Positions 1 to 6,643 are shown, numbered from the stretch's first letter. The stretch is DNA of 11,036 nt from an uncultured Gammaproteobacteria bacterium (GCA_945788675.1 CALZMY010000030.1:1-11036); one strand, 5' to 3'. Numbers and translations: made by a program. Notes: generated by a model from the letters alone, not told the origin.

Positions 1-141
1 GACATAACCACCGCCAACAAACTCGCGACCGATCAAGCGAACTTCCGCTGCTTTAGTCATTGCGTCTGCTGCTTCAATCGCTGGTACCAGACCGCGAGTT
101 TCGATCATGCCCAGTGCAATACCGTAATGTTCATTTGCCAT
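1..141 (-). CDS. csoS1: Carboxysome hexameric shell protein CsoS1, N-terminal part
   Basis: First 47 codons of a BMC-domain (PF00936) major shell protein; the rest lies beyond the left edge. The protein begins MANEHYGIALGMIETRG and continues through VPAIEAADAM and RLIGREFVGGGYV, the hallmark start of CsoS1A/B/C. In the family, about 98-110 residues form hexamers that tile the flat facets of the alpha-carboxysome, with a central pore thought to pass bicarbonate and sugar phosphates. The ATG at 141 follows a clear GGAGAG ribosome site and lies 14 nt after the csoS4B stop, so it is co-transcribed with the operon. Which paralogue (A, B or C) it is cannot be told from this part. Family assignment is firm. 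Confidence 0.96.
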   Translation of the reverse strand, partial: MANEHYGIALGMIETRGLVPAIEAADAMTKAAEVRLIGREFVGGGYV

Positions 142-155
142 TGTTTTCTCTCCAG

Positions 156-470
156 TTAGAGTGTTTTCGATTCATTGCCCTTCGCACTCGGTTGCCCGAC
201 TGACGAAGGAGCGGTTAATTCACTTTGTTGCTCCCAGTTGTCGATGATCCCGCCGATGGTCAAGTCGGTCAGCTGAGTCTCATCTTCCAGCGCCCAGCGA
301 GCTGCTGAGCCGCTGACACTAAAAACCCAATTTCCCGAACGACTACCGATGGTGTCTACCGCCACCTGAAGTTTGCCCTTTTTGTCACGCAGCAGCCTCA
401 GCGGCAACGTGCCTAAACCCGGGTGGCGATGGGTGCATACCAGCGACCCAACCACCTGGAAGATCTCCAC
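156..470 (-). CDS. csoS4B: Carboxysome pentameric vertex protein CsoS4B, with C-terminal extension
   Basis: Member of the EutN/CcmL family (PF03319), which forms pentamers closing the vertices of the icosahedral shell. Visible family motifs are the start MEIFQVVGSLVCTHRHPGL, VSGSAARWAL in the middle and DLTIGGIIDNW near residues 69-79. The start is GTG at 470, chosen because a strong GGAGGAG site sits just upstream, inside the end of csoS4A; the gap to csoS4A is only 3 nt, so translation is probably coupled. At 104 residues it is longer than the roughly 81 usual for CsoS4B: about 24 polar residues, rich in S, Q, E and K, follow the IDNW end of the fold. That tail looks disordered and may face the lumen or the cytoplasm. 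Confidence 0.95.
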   Translation of the reverse strand: MEIFQVVGSLVCTHRHPGLGTLPLRLLRDKKGKLQVAVDTIGSRSGNWVFSVSGSAARWALEDETQLTDLTIGGIIDNWEQQSELTAPSSVGQPSAKGNESKTL

Positions 471-473
471 TAC

Positions 474-719
474 TTACTCCTCCGACCAGTTGTCGATGAT
501 GCCGACGATGGTCAGGTCAGACGGATATTCCTTGGAACCGGCCGCCTCACGTGCAGCGGAGCTGCCAACACACAACACCCAATCGCCTGGCGAGGCGCCG
601 ACTGAATCCACGGCCACCATCTTGGTTTTGCCATCACGCACCACCTGAAGATGTTTGTGTTTCATGCCTTCGATGCGATTAGTGGCCACGAGGGGCTTTT
701 CAACCTGAAATATTTTCAT
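474..719 (-). CDS. csoS4A: Carboxysome pentameric vertex protein CsoS4A
   Basis: EutN/CcmL-family pentamer, 81 residues, the normal length. It matches known CsoS4A strongly: MKIFQVEKPLVATNRI at the start, VGASPGDWVLCVGSSAAREA in the middle and YPSDLTIVGIIDNW at the end. It caps vertices of the shell with CsoS4B; loss in the family gives leaky carboxysomes needing high CO2. Its ATG shares one base with the csoSCA stop codon (TAATG), a layout that implies translational coupling. It differs from the downstream paralogue CsoS4B in loop sequences and lacks that protein's C-terminal tail. Both paralogues being present is the standard alpha-carboxysome arrangement. Confidence 0.97.
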   Translation of the reverse strand: MKIFQVEKPLVATNRIEGMKHKHLQVVRDGKTKMVAVDSVGASPGDWVLCVGSSAAREAAGSKEYPSDLTIVGIIDNWSEE

Positions 720-2266
720 TAGTGCGCCGCCTCTACTGACGTGGTTTTAACTGAACTACCGATCACCTCAATACTATGCTCTGCGTTGCAGTCACGCACC
801 ACTAACAAGGTATGTAAGAGCCCTTGCTTGGCCTGCTCGGCAAAGCGCGCGCGCATCGCCACATCCAGGCACTGACACTTCGCGACCGCGCGCTCACGCG
901 CACCCGGTACATTGCCGTGGTAGTCGTAACGAATCACCACGGGCGCAGGCAGGCCACGATTAATGTTGAGGCCAGTAAAAATCTTAATACCGACATCCAG
1001 GTCCTTGGCACCCTCTTCCACCGTTTTCAGGTAAGCGAAGTAGGTCAGGTTGCGTAGTTGAACCTCTTCGAAGCCAATGCCCATGCCGATGAAGCGTTCC
1101 TGGTGGCCAATGTCGCTGTAGCAGCCGTTAAAATGACAACGCACATAATCGATTTGCGAAATATTGTTTAATAACAAACCAGCGATCAGCTTGATCATCC
1201 CCTCTGCCGGTGTCACGCCCTGCTCTTGCGCGAACTGCTGCACCCAGTCGCGAATAACCGACTTACCATTGGCAGCGTTAAGGTGGTACGTTTGTTCATA
1301 GACCTCGCGTGAATCCACGTAACGGTCACCATCGAGACAACCCTGGGCATCCGGCAGATGGATACGAATGGTGTCGTTATCAGTATCGATACCAATCAAC
1401 AACAGATCGATCGAGGCACCACAGCAAAAGCTGTTCTCCACCCCTTGCTGAAAATCCCGCAAACGGGACAACGCCCCTTCGGCCGCCTTAACCGGATCAC
1501 TGCCATGAGCCGCACAACCTTCGCTATCCGGCTGACTGCTGCTGTAGTGATACACCGCCGCCTTCAGGTAACGCGTCGGTTCACTGGCGGCATTGGGTTC
1601 CGCTTCACGGTGGCGGGCGTGTTCGGTCTTCACCCACTTCTGCAAACTGTCTTCCACATCGAACATCGCCCCGGCGTATGACTTGCGGCGTACCCCCTTG
1701 TGGGGCAGGCGCAGTACATAGCGAATAATGTGCGCCAGGCGACCATCGGCGCAGGGCGAAAGGTCCAGGGTGTGAAAACCACAACTTTCAATAAAGCGCT
1801 GGAATTCCGCGTCTTCCGATTTGGCCAGTGGCTTATCGTTGTAGAACTCATCCGCAAAACGGCGGAAGGTTTCAAACACACACCAGGCATACATCCCGCG
1901 CACATCCAGCGGCGCGATCCAGGTGTTTTCGAGCATCGTCTCAGGCAGGGCAAAGCCCAGTTCCTGCTGCGCGATTTGTTGCGCCCTGGCGACAAAATCC
2001 ACCTGATGTTGGTGCTGGGCAATCTGGCGCAGCACCTGTTCAATCTTGTCGAACGCCTCTTTGCTACGGCGTTCGTACTCGAACAGACGGGCATTTTCAG
2101 TAGCACGGGTGAAGGGATGCGCACCGGCCTGCATCGCGGCTGCCGTAGAGACACCCCCTGCACGCTGGCGACGACGCGCGGTATCAGCAGCACTGCGTAC
2201 ACGCATTGACTGTGATTGTTGCGGCCTGGCCCTTCTGTTTTGTCTACCTGCCAACATGGTTCCCAT
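719..2266 (-). CDS. csoSCA: Carboxysomal carbonic anhydrase CsoSCA (CsoS3)
   Basis: Zinc carbonic anhydrase of the divergent beta (epsilon) class that turns bicarbonate into CO2 for Rubisco inside the carboxysome. Aligned by eye to the Halothiobacillus enzyme, the zinc ligands are Cys172 (SPCADGRL), His240 (AVYHYSSS) and Cys251 (EGCAAHGS), with the Asp174/Arg176 pair in CADGR; all are present, so the enzyme should be active. The length, 515 residues, is near the family's usual 514. Residues 1-45 are basic and disordered (NRRARPQQ, TARRRQR), fitting the N-terminal Rubisco-binding tail known for this family. The catalytic part is followed by a degenerate duplicated half containing IDYVRCHFNG and DVGIKIFTGLNINRGLP. 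The reported start is ATG 2266, but ATG 2257 (MLAGRQN) is equally plausible because csoS2 shows the same leader-plus-second-ATG arrangement. The stop overlaps csoS4A. Confidence 0.97.
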   Translation of the reverse strand: MGTMLAGRQNRRARPQQSQSMRVRSAADTARRRQRAGGVSTAAAMQAGAHPFTRATENARLFEYERRSKEAFDKIEQVLRQIAQHQHQVDFVARAQQIAQQELGFALPETMLENTWIAPLDVRGMYAWCVFETFRRFADEFYNDKPLAKSEDAEFQRFIESCGFHTLDLSPCADGRLAHIIRYVLRLPHKGVRRKSYAGAMFDVEDSLQKWVKTEHARHREAEPNAASEPTRYLKAAVYHYSSSQPDSEGCAAHGSDPVKAAEGALSRLRDFQQGVENSFCCGASIDLLLIGIDTDNDTIRIHLPDAQGCLDGDRYVDSREVYEQTYHLNAANGKSVIRDWVQQFAQEQGVTPAEGMIKLIAGLLLNNISQIDYVRCHFNGCYSDIGHQERFIGMGIGFEEVQLRNLTYFAYLKTVEEGAKDLDVGIKIFTGLNINRGLPAPVVIRYDYHGNVPGARERAVAKCQCLDVAMRARFAEQAKQGLLHTLLVVRDCNAEHSIEVIGSSVKTTSVEAAH

Positions 2267-2278
2267 CCGTCTAAAACT
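2260..2278 (-). repeat. Leader repeat copy 2, at the csoSCA start
   Basis: Minus-strand text AGTTTTAGACGGATGGGAA spans the first csoSCA ATG. Nearly the same string precedes and spans the first csoS2 ATG at 4335-4355, differing by a 2-nt indel. In both genes a second in-frame ATG follows 9-12 nt later. The shared GGATGG may act as ribosome-binding sequence for the second ATG. Confidence 0.6.
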
Positions 2279-2388
2279 GTGTCGAATTCAATTCGACGCT
2301 GAAGGGTTTAGGAGGCAGGCCACTGCCTGCTCTCCATCCACCATTACATCTTTACTTCGTTACTTCTTACTTACTTAAGCCAGGCGTG
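2279..2388 (-). promoter_or_regulatory. csoS2-csoSCA spacer with two hairpins
   Basis: The 122-nt spacer holds two perfect stems: GTCGAAT (2281-2287) with ATTCGAC (2291-2297) around a 3-nt loop, and GCAGGC (2315-2320) with GCCTGC (2325-2330) around CACT. No U-tract follows either on the minus strand, so these are not typical terminators. The part nearest csoS2 (about 2345-2380) reads on the minus strand as imperfect AAGTAA repeats without pairing. Likely role, by inference: mRNA processing or stability, setting the relative output of scaffold and carbonic anhydrase. Confidence 0.5.
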
Positions 2389-4341
2389 TTAGCCGCGGGC
2401 ACCGCCAGAGACGGTCACCGCTGAGCCTTCTTGTGAGCCGCCACTGCCACCGGTTACGTTGGCTGAAGGACGCTCTACCTGGGGTTCACGCTTTCCCGCC
2501 ACTTCCGGCATGGCACTCATGGGGCCACGACGTGTTGGGTTGCGTTGCGCAGCTGTGCTGCCTTCAGTACCCGTCACACGGTCACCGCGATCCCAGTCAT
2601 CACCGGTAATGTTCAGACCGGTTTCGATGCCTTCGCCAGTCACACGACTCACACTCTGTGCGTCTTGCAGCTTGGGCTCAACCACCACGACATTCGCAGC
2701 GCGACCACCAAAACGTGACTCTTCAGTACCCGACACCTTGCCTTTACCCATGGAAAATGCACCGGTAACGGAACCTGTACCTTCATAGCCAGAACCGGTC
2801 ACCGCACCGCCCGCTGGTGCAGCGCCAGGGGCTGCTACCGTGGCTTGTGCGACAGGGTTGGCCACGCTGGACACAACACTGAACTCACCTGCAGTCCCCT
2901 CGCCCAGAGGCTGAGGAAAATCCGCATCTCCTACATGCGCAGGTTTTGCACCACAGACCGCCTGCACTTCAGAGGCAGCCAGGTAAGGCGTGCCACTCAC
3001 CACCTGACAGGCACCTTCTTCCGCTCCGGTCATTTGCTTGCCCGCCAGGCCTGGCTGGATACCCGAGATATCCTTGCCCGCACCCTGGCGAACCGGCATC
3101 ACTGTACGCATTCGGCCTTCACGCTGTTGTTCGCTCGAACAAAATGACTCAAACGTTTCAGCGCCCGCGTACGGCGTACCACTAATCGCTTTGCAAGTTC
3201 CCTTTTCATTGCCGGAGACCTTTTCCGAACGACTTTCCTTGGGCCCTGAAATCACCGTGCCGCGCTGCGTTTGTGAACGGCTGACCTTGGCCGCACTCGG
3301 CTTTGGTGTAATGTCACATTGCTCGGCAAAATGTTCACGTCCCAGGTATTCGCTACCGGTCACGTCACGACAACTGCCGGCGCTAACACCGGTCAAATGG
3401 CTACCGCCACCAACCTTGCCACCGCTGGTGACACGACTGCCGCTCAGGGTTTTAGTGGTCTCAACCTTCTTCGGTGCTGTCGGGGCGTCACCCTTACAGA
3501 ACTTGTCAAAGATCTCTGACGCCATGTAATCCGTTCCAGTCACACCGGTATTACACAGACCCACTTCATCACCGGTCAGCTTTTCACTATGCCCGACGTT
3601 GGTACCGCTGACCTGTTTGGCTTCAGCGGCATTACGTGGACGACGAGCACGTGCCGGTGCAGAGGCGCTATTACCTCGAGCACCACTACGGCTGCGCGAA
3701 TCGCGAACCACACGGGCAAGATCACGCCCAGAAATTTCCGGGTTGGCCTGACGTGCCATCGATGCAGAGGAATTGCCCTTACCATGAGCTTCCAGCCCAG
3801 CCTTACCGCGACCAGACATCGCAGCACGACGTGCACGAGACAGCATGCGCCCCGAGTCACTGGCGTTCATAATGCGCTTTCTCTTCACAGCTTTGACACT
3901 AGAAGGCGTGCTCAGCATTGATGATGGAGCCGCTGCCGCAGTGGCTTTCGCCTCTGCTTCTTCGCAACAAGCACCACCACAACCACAGTCGCCTTCCGCC
4001 GCTTTAGCTTCTGCAGCAGAACGACGCTTCAACGCCATTTCACTGTTACGCTGACGATCACTGCTTCTATCCGCCGTCTTGCCACGCGCCGCTAGAGATT
4101 CACGACGCAGACGCGACGCGCTCTTTTGGGCTGGCCTTGGTCTAGACAGACTCTGAGACGCAGCCGCTTGTGGCGCTAACGTAGAGTTCGCAGCTGGAGC
4201 CGGCTTTTGCGCTCTTCCGCCAGGCGTACGGGTAGGCGCAGAAGCAGCAGCCGAACGACCCTTGCCATTCACTTGCTGTTGTCGGCGTGCCCGAGAGGCA
4301 GCACGACCAGATTGCTGTTGGCTTGCCATATTTTTTCCCAT
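2389..4341 (-). CDS. csoS2: Carboxysome assembly scaffold CsoS2
   Basis: Intrinsically disordered, very basic scaffold that joins Rubisco to the shell during alpha-carboxysome assembly. N-terminal region (about 1-235): Rubisco-binding basic helices recur at 15-23 (ASRARRQQQ), 75-88 (ASRLRRESLAARGK), 164-183 (MLSRARRAAMSGRGK) and 206-214. Middle region: four M-repeats with V/ISGT and VTG motifs at about 243-282, 298-342, 361-401 and 422-463, each with two cysteines. C-terminal region: shell-binding VTG repeats at 512-592 (VTGSGYEG, NITGDDWDRGDRVTGTEG), then a conserved end SAVTVSGGARG. At 650 residues it is shorter than the 869 of Halothiobacillus, mainly through fewer M-repeats and a shorter C-region. 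Odd: a cysteine cluster C119-G-C-G-G-A-C-C126 in the N-region. ATG 4329 (MASQQQSG) is a likely alternative start. No programmed-frameshift site was recognised. Confidence 0.96.
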   Translation of the reverse strand: MGKNMASQQQSGRAASRARRQQQVNGKGRSAAASAPTRTPGGRAQKPAPAANSTLAPQAAASQSLSRPRPAQKSASRLRRESLAARGKTADRSSDRQRNSEMALKRRSAAEAKAAEGDCGCGGACCEEAEAKATAAAAPSSMLSTPSSVKAVKRKRIMNASDSGRMLSRARRAAMSGRGKAGLEAHGKGNSSASMARQANPEISGRDLARVVRDSRSRSGARGNSASAPARARRPRNAAEAKQVSGTNVGHSEKLTGDEVGLCNTGVTGTDYMASEIFDKFCKGDAPTAPKKVETTKTLSGSRVTSGGKVGGGSHLTGVSAGSCRDVTGSEYLGREHFAEQCDITPKPSAAKVSRSQTQRGTVISGPKESRSEKVSGNEKGTCKAISGTPYAGAETFESFCSSEQQREGRMRTVMPVRQGAGKDISGIQPGLAGKQMTGAEEGACQVVSGTPYLAASEVQAVCGAKPAHVGDADFPQPLGEGTAGEFSVVSSVANPVAQATVAAPGAAPAGGAVTGSGYEGTGSVTGAFSMGKGKVSGTEESRFGGRAANVVVVEPKLQDAQSVSRVTGEGIETGLNITGDDWDRGDRVTGTEGSTAAQRNPTRRGPMSAMPEVAGKREPQVERPSANVTGGSGGSQEGSAVTVSGGARG

Positions 4342-4355
4342 CCGTTCTTAAAACT
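4335..4355 (-). repeat. Leader repeat copy 1, at the csoS2 start
   Basis: Minus-strand AGTTTTAAGAACGGATGGG followed by AA spans ATG 4341 and matches the csoSCA leader at 2260-2278 except for a 2-nt indel. The second in-frame ATG at 4329 lies just downstream. The conserved block could be a common translation-control element of the two genes. Confidence 0.6.
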
Positions 4356-4365
4356 AGAATCAGAT

Positions 4366-4402
4366 TCGGTGCGGGCCATTGATCTAACTAGGCCCGCACC
4401 GA
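4366..4402 (-). promoter_or_regulatory. Intercistronic stem-loop between cbbS and csoS2
   Basis: Perfect 11-bp inverted repeat, CGGTGCGGGCC (4367-4377) with GGCCCGCACCG (4391-4401), extended by a T-A pair, around a 13-nt loop. It is very GC-rich and sits 11 nt after the cbbS stop. On the minus strand no U-run follows, so it is not a full intrinsic terminator. It probably protects the cbbLS 3' end from exonucleases or attenuates transcription, so that Rubisco is made in large excess over CsoS2; hairpins at this position are known in other cso operons. Confidence 0.75.
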
Positions 4403-4412
4403 GATCACCCAT

Positions 4413-4763
4413 TTACCAAGCGCGAGAGCCGCCCTGGGCTTTGAATACTACGAAGTTTACGCCCTGAGATTGGGTGTAGTTGTCGTAGCCAGTCAAACGG
4501 ATGTTGTGATCAGGATACTCGCGACGGCAAGCTTCCAGTTCGTTAACGACATTGTTCAGATCAGTTTCACCGAAGAATGGCAGCTTCCACATAGTCCAGT
4601 AGTGATCCTGGGCATTTTCTGGAAGTTCATGCTCAATGCCTGGCGTCAGACCTTGTGCAATCATATAGTTGATTTGTGCGTAAACTTCTTCCTGAGTCAG
4701 CGCAGGCAGGAAACCGAAAGTCTCCAGCGTATTTTTAGTTTGGTAATCACCTATTACAGACAT
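4413..4763 (-). CDS. cbbS: Rubisco small subunit, form IA
   Basis: Small subunit of ribulose-1,5-bisphosphate carboxylase, which caps the L8 core to give the L8S8 enzyme packed in the carboxysome lumen. At 116 residues it has normal length for carboxysomal form IA. Visible family features are ETFGFLPALT near the start, IAQGLTPGIEH, YWTMWKLPFFG and the ending VNFVVFKAQGGSRAW. The ATG at 4763 has an AGAGGA ribosome site. The gene starts 60 nt after the cbbL stop and is followed by the strong hairpin at 4366-4402, so cbbL and cbbS form the most highly expressed part of the operon. CsoS2 basic helices bind Rubisco at the large/small subunit interface, consistent with the adjacent csoS2. Confidence 0.98.
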   Translation of the reverse strand: MSVIGDYQTKNTLETFGFLPALTQEEVYAQINYMIAQGLTPGIEHELPENAQDHYWTMWKLPFFGETDLNNVVNELEACRREYPDHNIRLTGYDNYTQSQGVNFVVFKAQGGSRAW

Positions 4764-4823
4764 GATTTTTCCTCTTTAAATTCAGTTAAGTTGAAACCTT
4801 TGTTTACGAAGCGGCTGCTAAAA

Positions 4824-6233
4824 TTAAGCAACGTCCAGCTTGTCAACTGTGTCGAACTCAAACACGATTTCTTTCCAGGTTTCCATCGCAATTGCCAGCT
4901 CTGGGCTGTGTCTAGCAGCTTCAGTAAGGATATCCTTACCTTCGCGCTCCAGCTCACGACCTTCGTTACGCGCCTTAACGCACGCTTCCAGAGCAACACG
5001 GTTAGCAGCAGCACCTGCAGCATTACCCCATGGGTGACCCTGCGTACCACCACCGAACTGCAAACAAGAATCATCACCAAAGATATTCAGCAGTGCAGGC
5101 ATGTGCCATACGTGGATACCACCAGAAGCGACGGCGAATACGCCAGGCATTGAACCCCAGTCCTGATCGAAGAAAACACCACGGCTGCGATCTTCAGGAA
5201 CGAAAGACTCACGCAACTGGTCTACGAAACCGAGTGTTGACTGACGATCACCTTCCAACTTACCTACGACGGTACCCGTGTGCAGCTGGTCACCACCAGA
5301 CAGACGCAGACACTTGGCCAATACGCGGAAGTGAATACCGTGATGAGGATTACGATCGATTACCGCGTGCATTGCACGGTGAATGTGCAGCAGCATGCCG
5401 TTTTCACGACACCAGTTAGCCAGACCCGTATTTGCAGTGAAACCACCCGTCAGGAAGTCATGCATGATGATAGGCATACCCAGTTCTTTTGCGTACTCAG
5501 CACGCTTGTACATCTCTTCTGGAGTCGCCGCTGTCACGTTCAGATAGTGACCTTTGCGCTCACCGGTTTCACGCTCTGCTTTATGAATAGCGTCAGCAAC
5601 GAAGTCCCAACGATCACGCCAGCGCATGAATGGCTGAGAGTTGATGTTTTCGTCATCTTTAGTCAGATCCAGGCCACCACGCAGACACTCATATACTGAA
5701 CGACCGTAGTTCTTGGCAGACAGGCCCAGCTTAGGCTTGATGGTACAACCCAGCAATGGACGGCCGTACTTATTCAGACGATCACGCTCAAGCTGGATAC
5801 CGGCAGGAGGACCGCCACAAGTCTTGATAAATGCCATCGGGAAGCGAATATCTTCCAGACGAAGTGAACGCAGTGCCTTGAAACCGAACACGTTACCCAC
5901 CAGAGAAGTCAGTACGTTAACAACCGAACCTTCTTCGAACAGATCCAGAGGATAAGCAATAAAAGTATAGAAAGCGTCTTTGTCGCCAGGAACATCTTCA
6001 ATGCGATATGCACGGCCTTTATAGAATTCAAGATCGGTCAACAATTCTGACCACACGGTAGACCAGGTACCCGTTGAACTTTCTGCGGCTACCGCAGCAG
6101 CAACTTCCTCACGTGGAACACCGGCCTGCCCTACAACCTTGAAACAGGCCAGCAAATCAGTATCCAGCGGCACATAATCAGGTGCCCAATAGGTGTCACG
6201 GTATTCTTTTACACCAGCATCATACTTGGCCAT
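4824..6233 (-). CDS. cbbL: Rubisco large subunit, form IA (carboxysomal)
   Basis: Catalytic subunit of ribulose-1,5-bisphosphate carboxylase/oxygenase, fixing CO2 onto RuBP in the Calvin cycle. All active-site residues seen align with a constant offset of 9 to the spinach enzyme: Lys166 (TIKPKLG), carbamylated Lys192 with metal ligands Asp194 and Glu195 (TKDDENINSQPF), His285 (HIHRAMH), His318 (LHTGTVVG) and loop-6 Lys325 (GKLEGDR). At 469 residues it is full length and intact. The sequence is close to Halothiobacillus CbbL, the carboxysome-associated branch of form IA. ATG 6233 is preceded by a strong AGGAGAG site (6238-6244), which settles the start. It is the first gene of the cso operon, with a long AT-rich leader holding a tandem repeat and a dyad. 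No cbbR is adjacent on the side shown; mcdA lies there instead. Confidence 0.99.
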   Translation of the reverse strand: MAKYDAGVKEYRDTYWAPDYVPLDTDLLACFKVVGQAGVPREEVAAAVAAESSTGTWSTVWSELLTDLEFYKGRAYRIEDVPGDKDAFYTFIAYPLDLFEEGSVVNVLTSLVGNVFGFKALRSLRLEDIRFPMAFIKTCGGPPAGIQLERDRLNKYGRPLLGCTIKPKLGLSAKNYGRSVYECLRGGLDLTKDDENINSQPFMRWRDRWDFVADAIHKAERETGERKGHYLNVTAATPEEMYKRAEYAKELGMPIIMHDFLTGGFTANTGLANWCRENGMLLHIHRAMHAVIDRNPHHGIHFRVLAKCLRLSGGDQLHTGTVVGKLEGDRQSTLGFVDQLRESFVPEDRSRGVFFDQDWGSMPGVFAVASGGIHVWHMPALLNIFGDDSCLQFGGGTQGHPWGNAAGAAANRVALEACVKARNEGRELEREGKDILTEAARHSPELAIAMETWKEIVFEFDTVDKLDVA

Positions 6234-6256
6234 TTTACTCTCCTAATGTTTGTTAA

Positions 6257-6298
6257 TCGTAATTGGTCGTTTAAAAATCGAAATTGGTTGTTTAAAAA
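6257..6298 (-). repeat. 21-bp tandem repeat in the cbbL leader
   Basis: Two head-to-tail 21-bp units (6257-6277 and 6278-6298) match at 19 of 21 positions; on the plus strand each has the core AATTGGTYGTTTAAAAA. The second unit ends 65 nt upstream of the cbbL ATG and the first ends 13 nt before the AGGAGAG ribosome site. A 21-bp period is two helical turns, so paired protein binding on one DNA face is possible; it may equally act in the mRNA leader. Confidence 0.8.
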
Positions 6299-6349
6299 CT
6301 GTGCGAGGACAATACGACAAGGCAAACAATGTGACTAATCGATAGTACG

Positions 6350-6384
6350 AATACCCAGCATAGATGATTTCTATATCGGGTATT
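6350..6384. promoter_or_regulatory. Two-tier dyad in the cbbL upstream region
   Basis: AATACCC (6350-6356) pairs with GGGTATT (6378-6384); within it ATAGA (6360-6364) pairs with TCTAT (6370-6374), leaving 3x3 internal mismatches and a 5-nt loop. On the plus strand a run of T follows, so it could weakly terminate plus-strand RNA; on the minus strand it would be a leader hairpin of cbbL or a regulator site. AT-rich outer context lowers the predicted stability. Confidence 0.45.
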
Positions 6385-6503
6385 TTTTAAAAGAACGACT
6401 GCATATACACTGAATGTATCCTTGTCATATATAGACTTGAACAAAGAAATTAGCGTGTAATTCACGTCTCATCGCATACTTATCGATATCTTACACGTCT
6501 TTC

Positions 6504-6518
6504 ATAGATAATATCTAT
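6504..6518. promoter_or_regulatory. Perfect palindrome, candidate regulator operator for cbbL
   Basis: ATAGATA-A-TATCTAT is a perfect 7-1-7 palindrome with T-N11-A spacing, the form bound by LysR-type regulators such as CbbR. It lies about 270 nt upstream of cbbL. A second pair of inverted half-sites, CGTGTAA (6454-6460) and TTACACG (6491-6497), is nearby. Assignment to CbbR is inference; the site overlaps the candidate promoter at 6505-6533. Confidence 0.35.
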
Positions 6519-6533
6519 ATTGATTTTTGTTAA
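6505..6533 (-). promoter_or_regulatory. Candidate sigma-70 promoter for the cso operon
   Basis: On the minus strand TTAACA (6533-6528) and TATCTA (6510-6505) are separated by 17 nt. The -10 box is a weak match and the resulting leader would be about 265 nt. Other AT-rich boxes nearer cbbL (for example TATATA at 6428-6433) could serve instead. Confidence 0.25.
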
Positions 6534-6643
6534 AAACAAAAAACCAGTTGAATAGATGAGTGATGTCCAATCTCATACAAATAGCAGAAAGGAAAATATA
6601 ACTCAAAAATTGGCTGCCGACTGAGTCTGTAGATAAAACTGTG

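Noticed and set aside
1630..2202. Minus-strand open frame of 190 codons in another phase
   Set aside because: Shadow frame inside csoSCA, with no ribosome site and odd residue use.
1700..2209. Plus-strand open frame of 169 codons
   Set aside because: Antisense to csoSCA, whose catalytic residues are intact on the other strand.
2389..3200. Programmed -1 frameshift giving a short CsoS2A, as in Halothiobacillus
   Set aside because: No canonical slippery heptamer with a downstream structure was recognised in the region between M-repeats and C-region; cannot be excluded by eye.
4470..5153. Long plus-strand open frame of 227 codons
   Set aside because: Antisense to cbbS and cbbL, both of which are certain; composition is a mirror of those genes and no family is recognisable.
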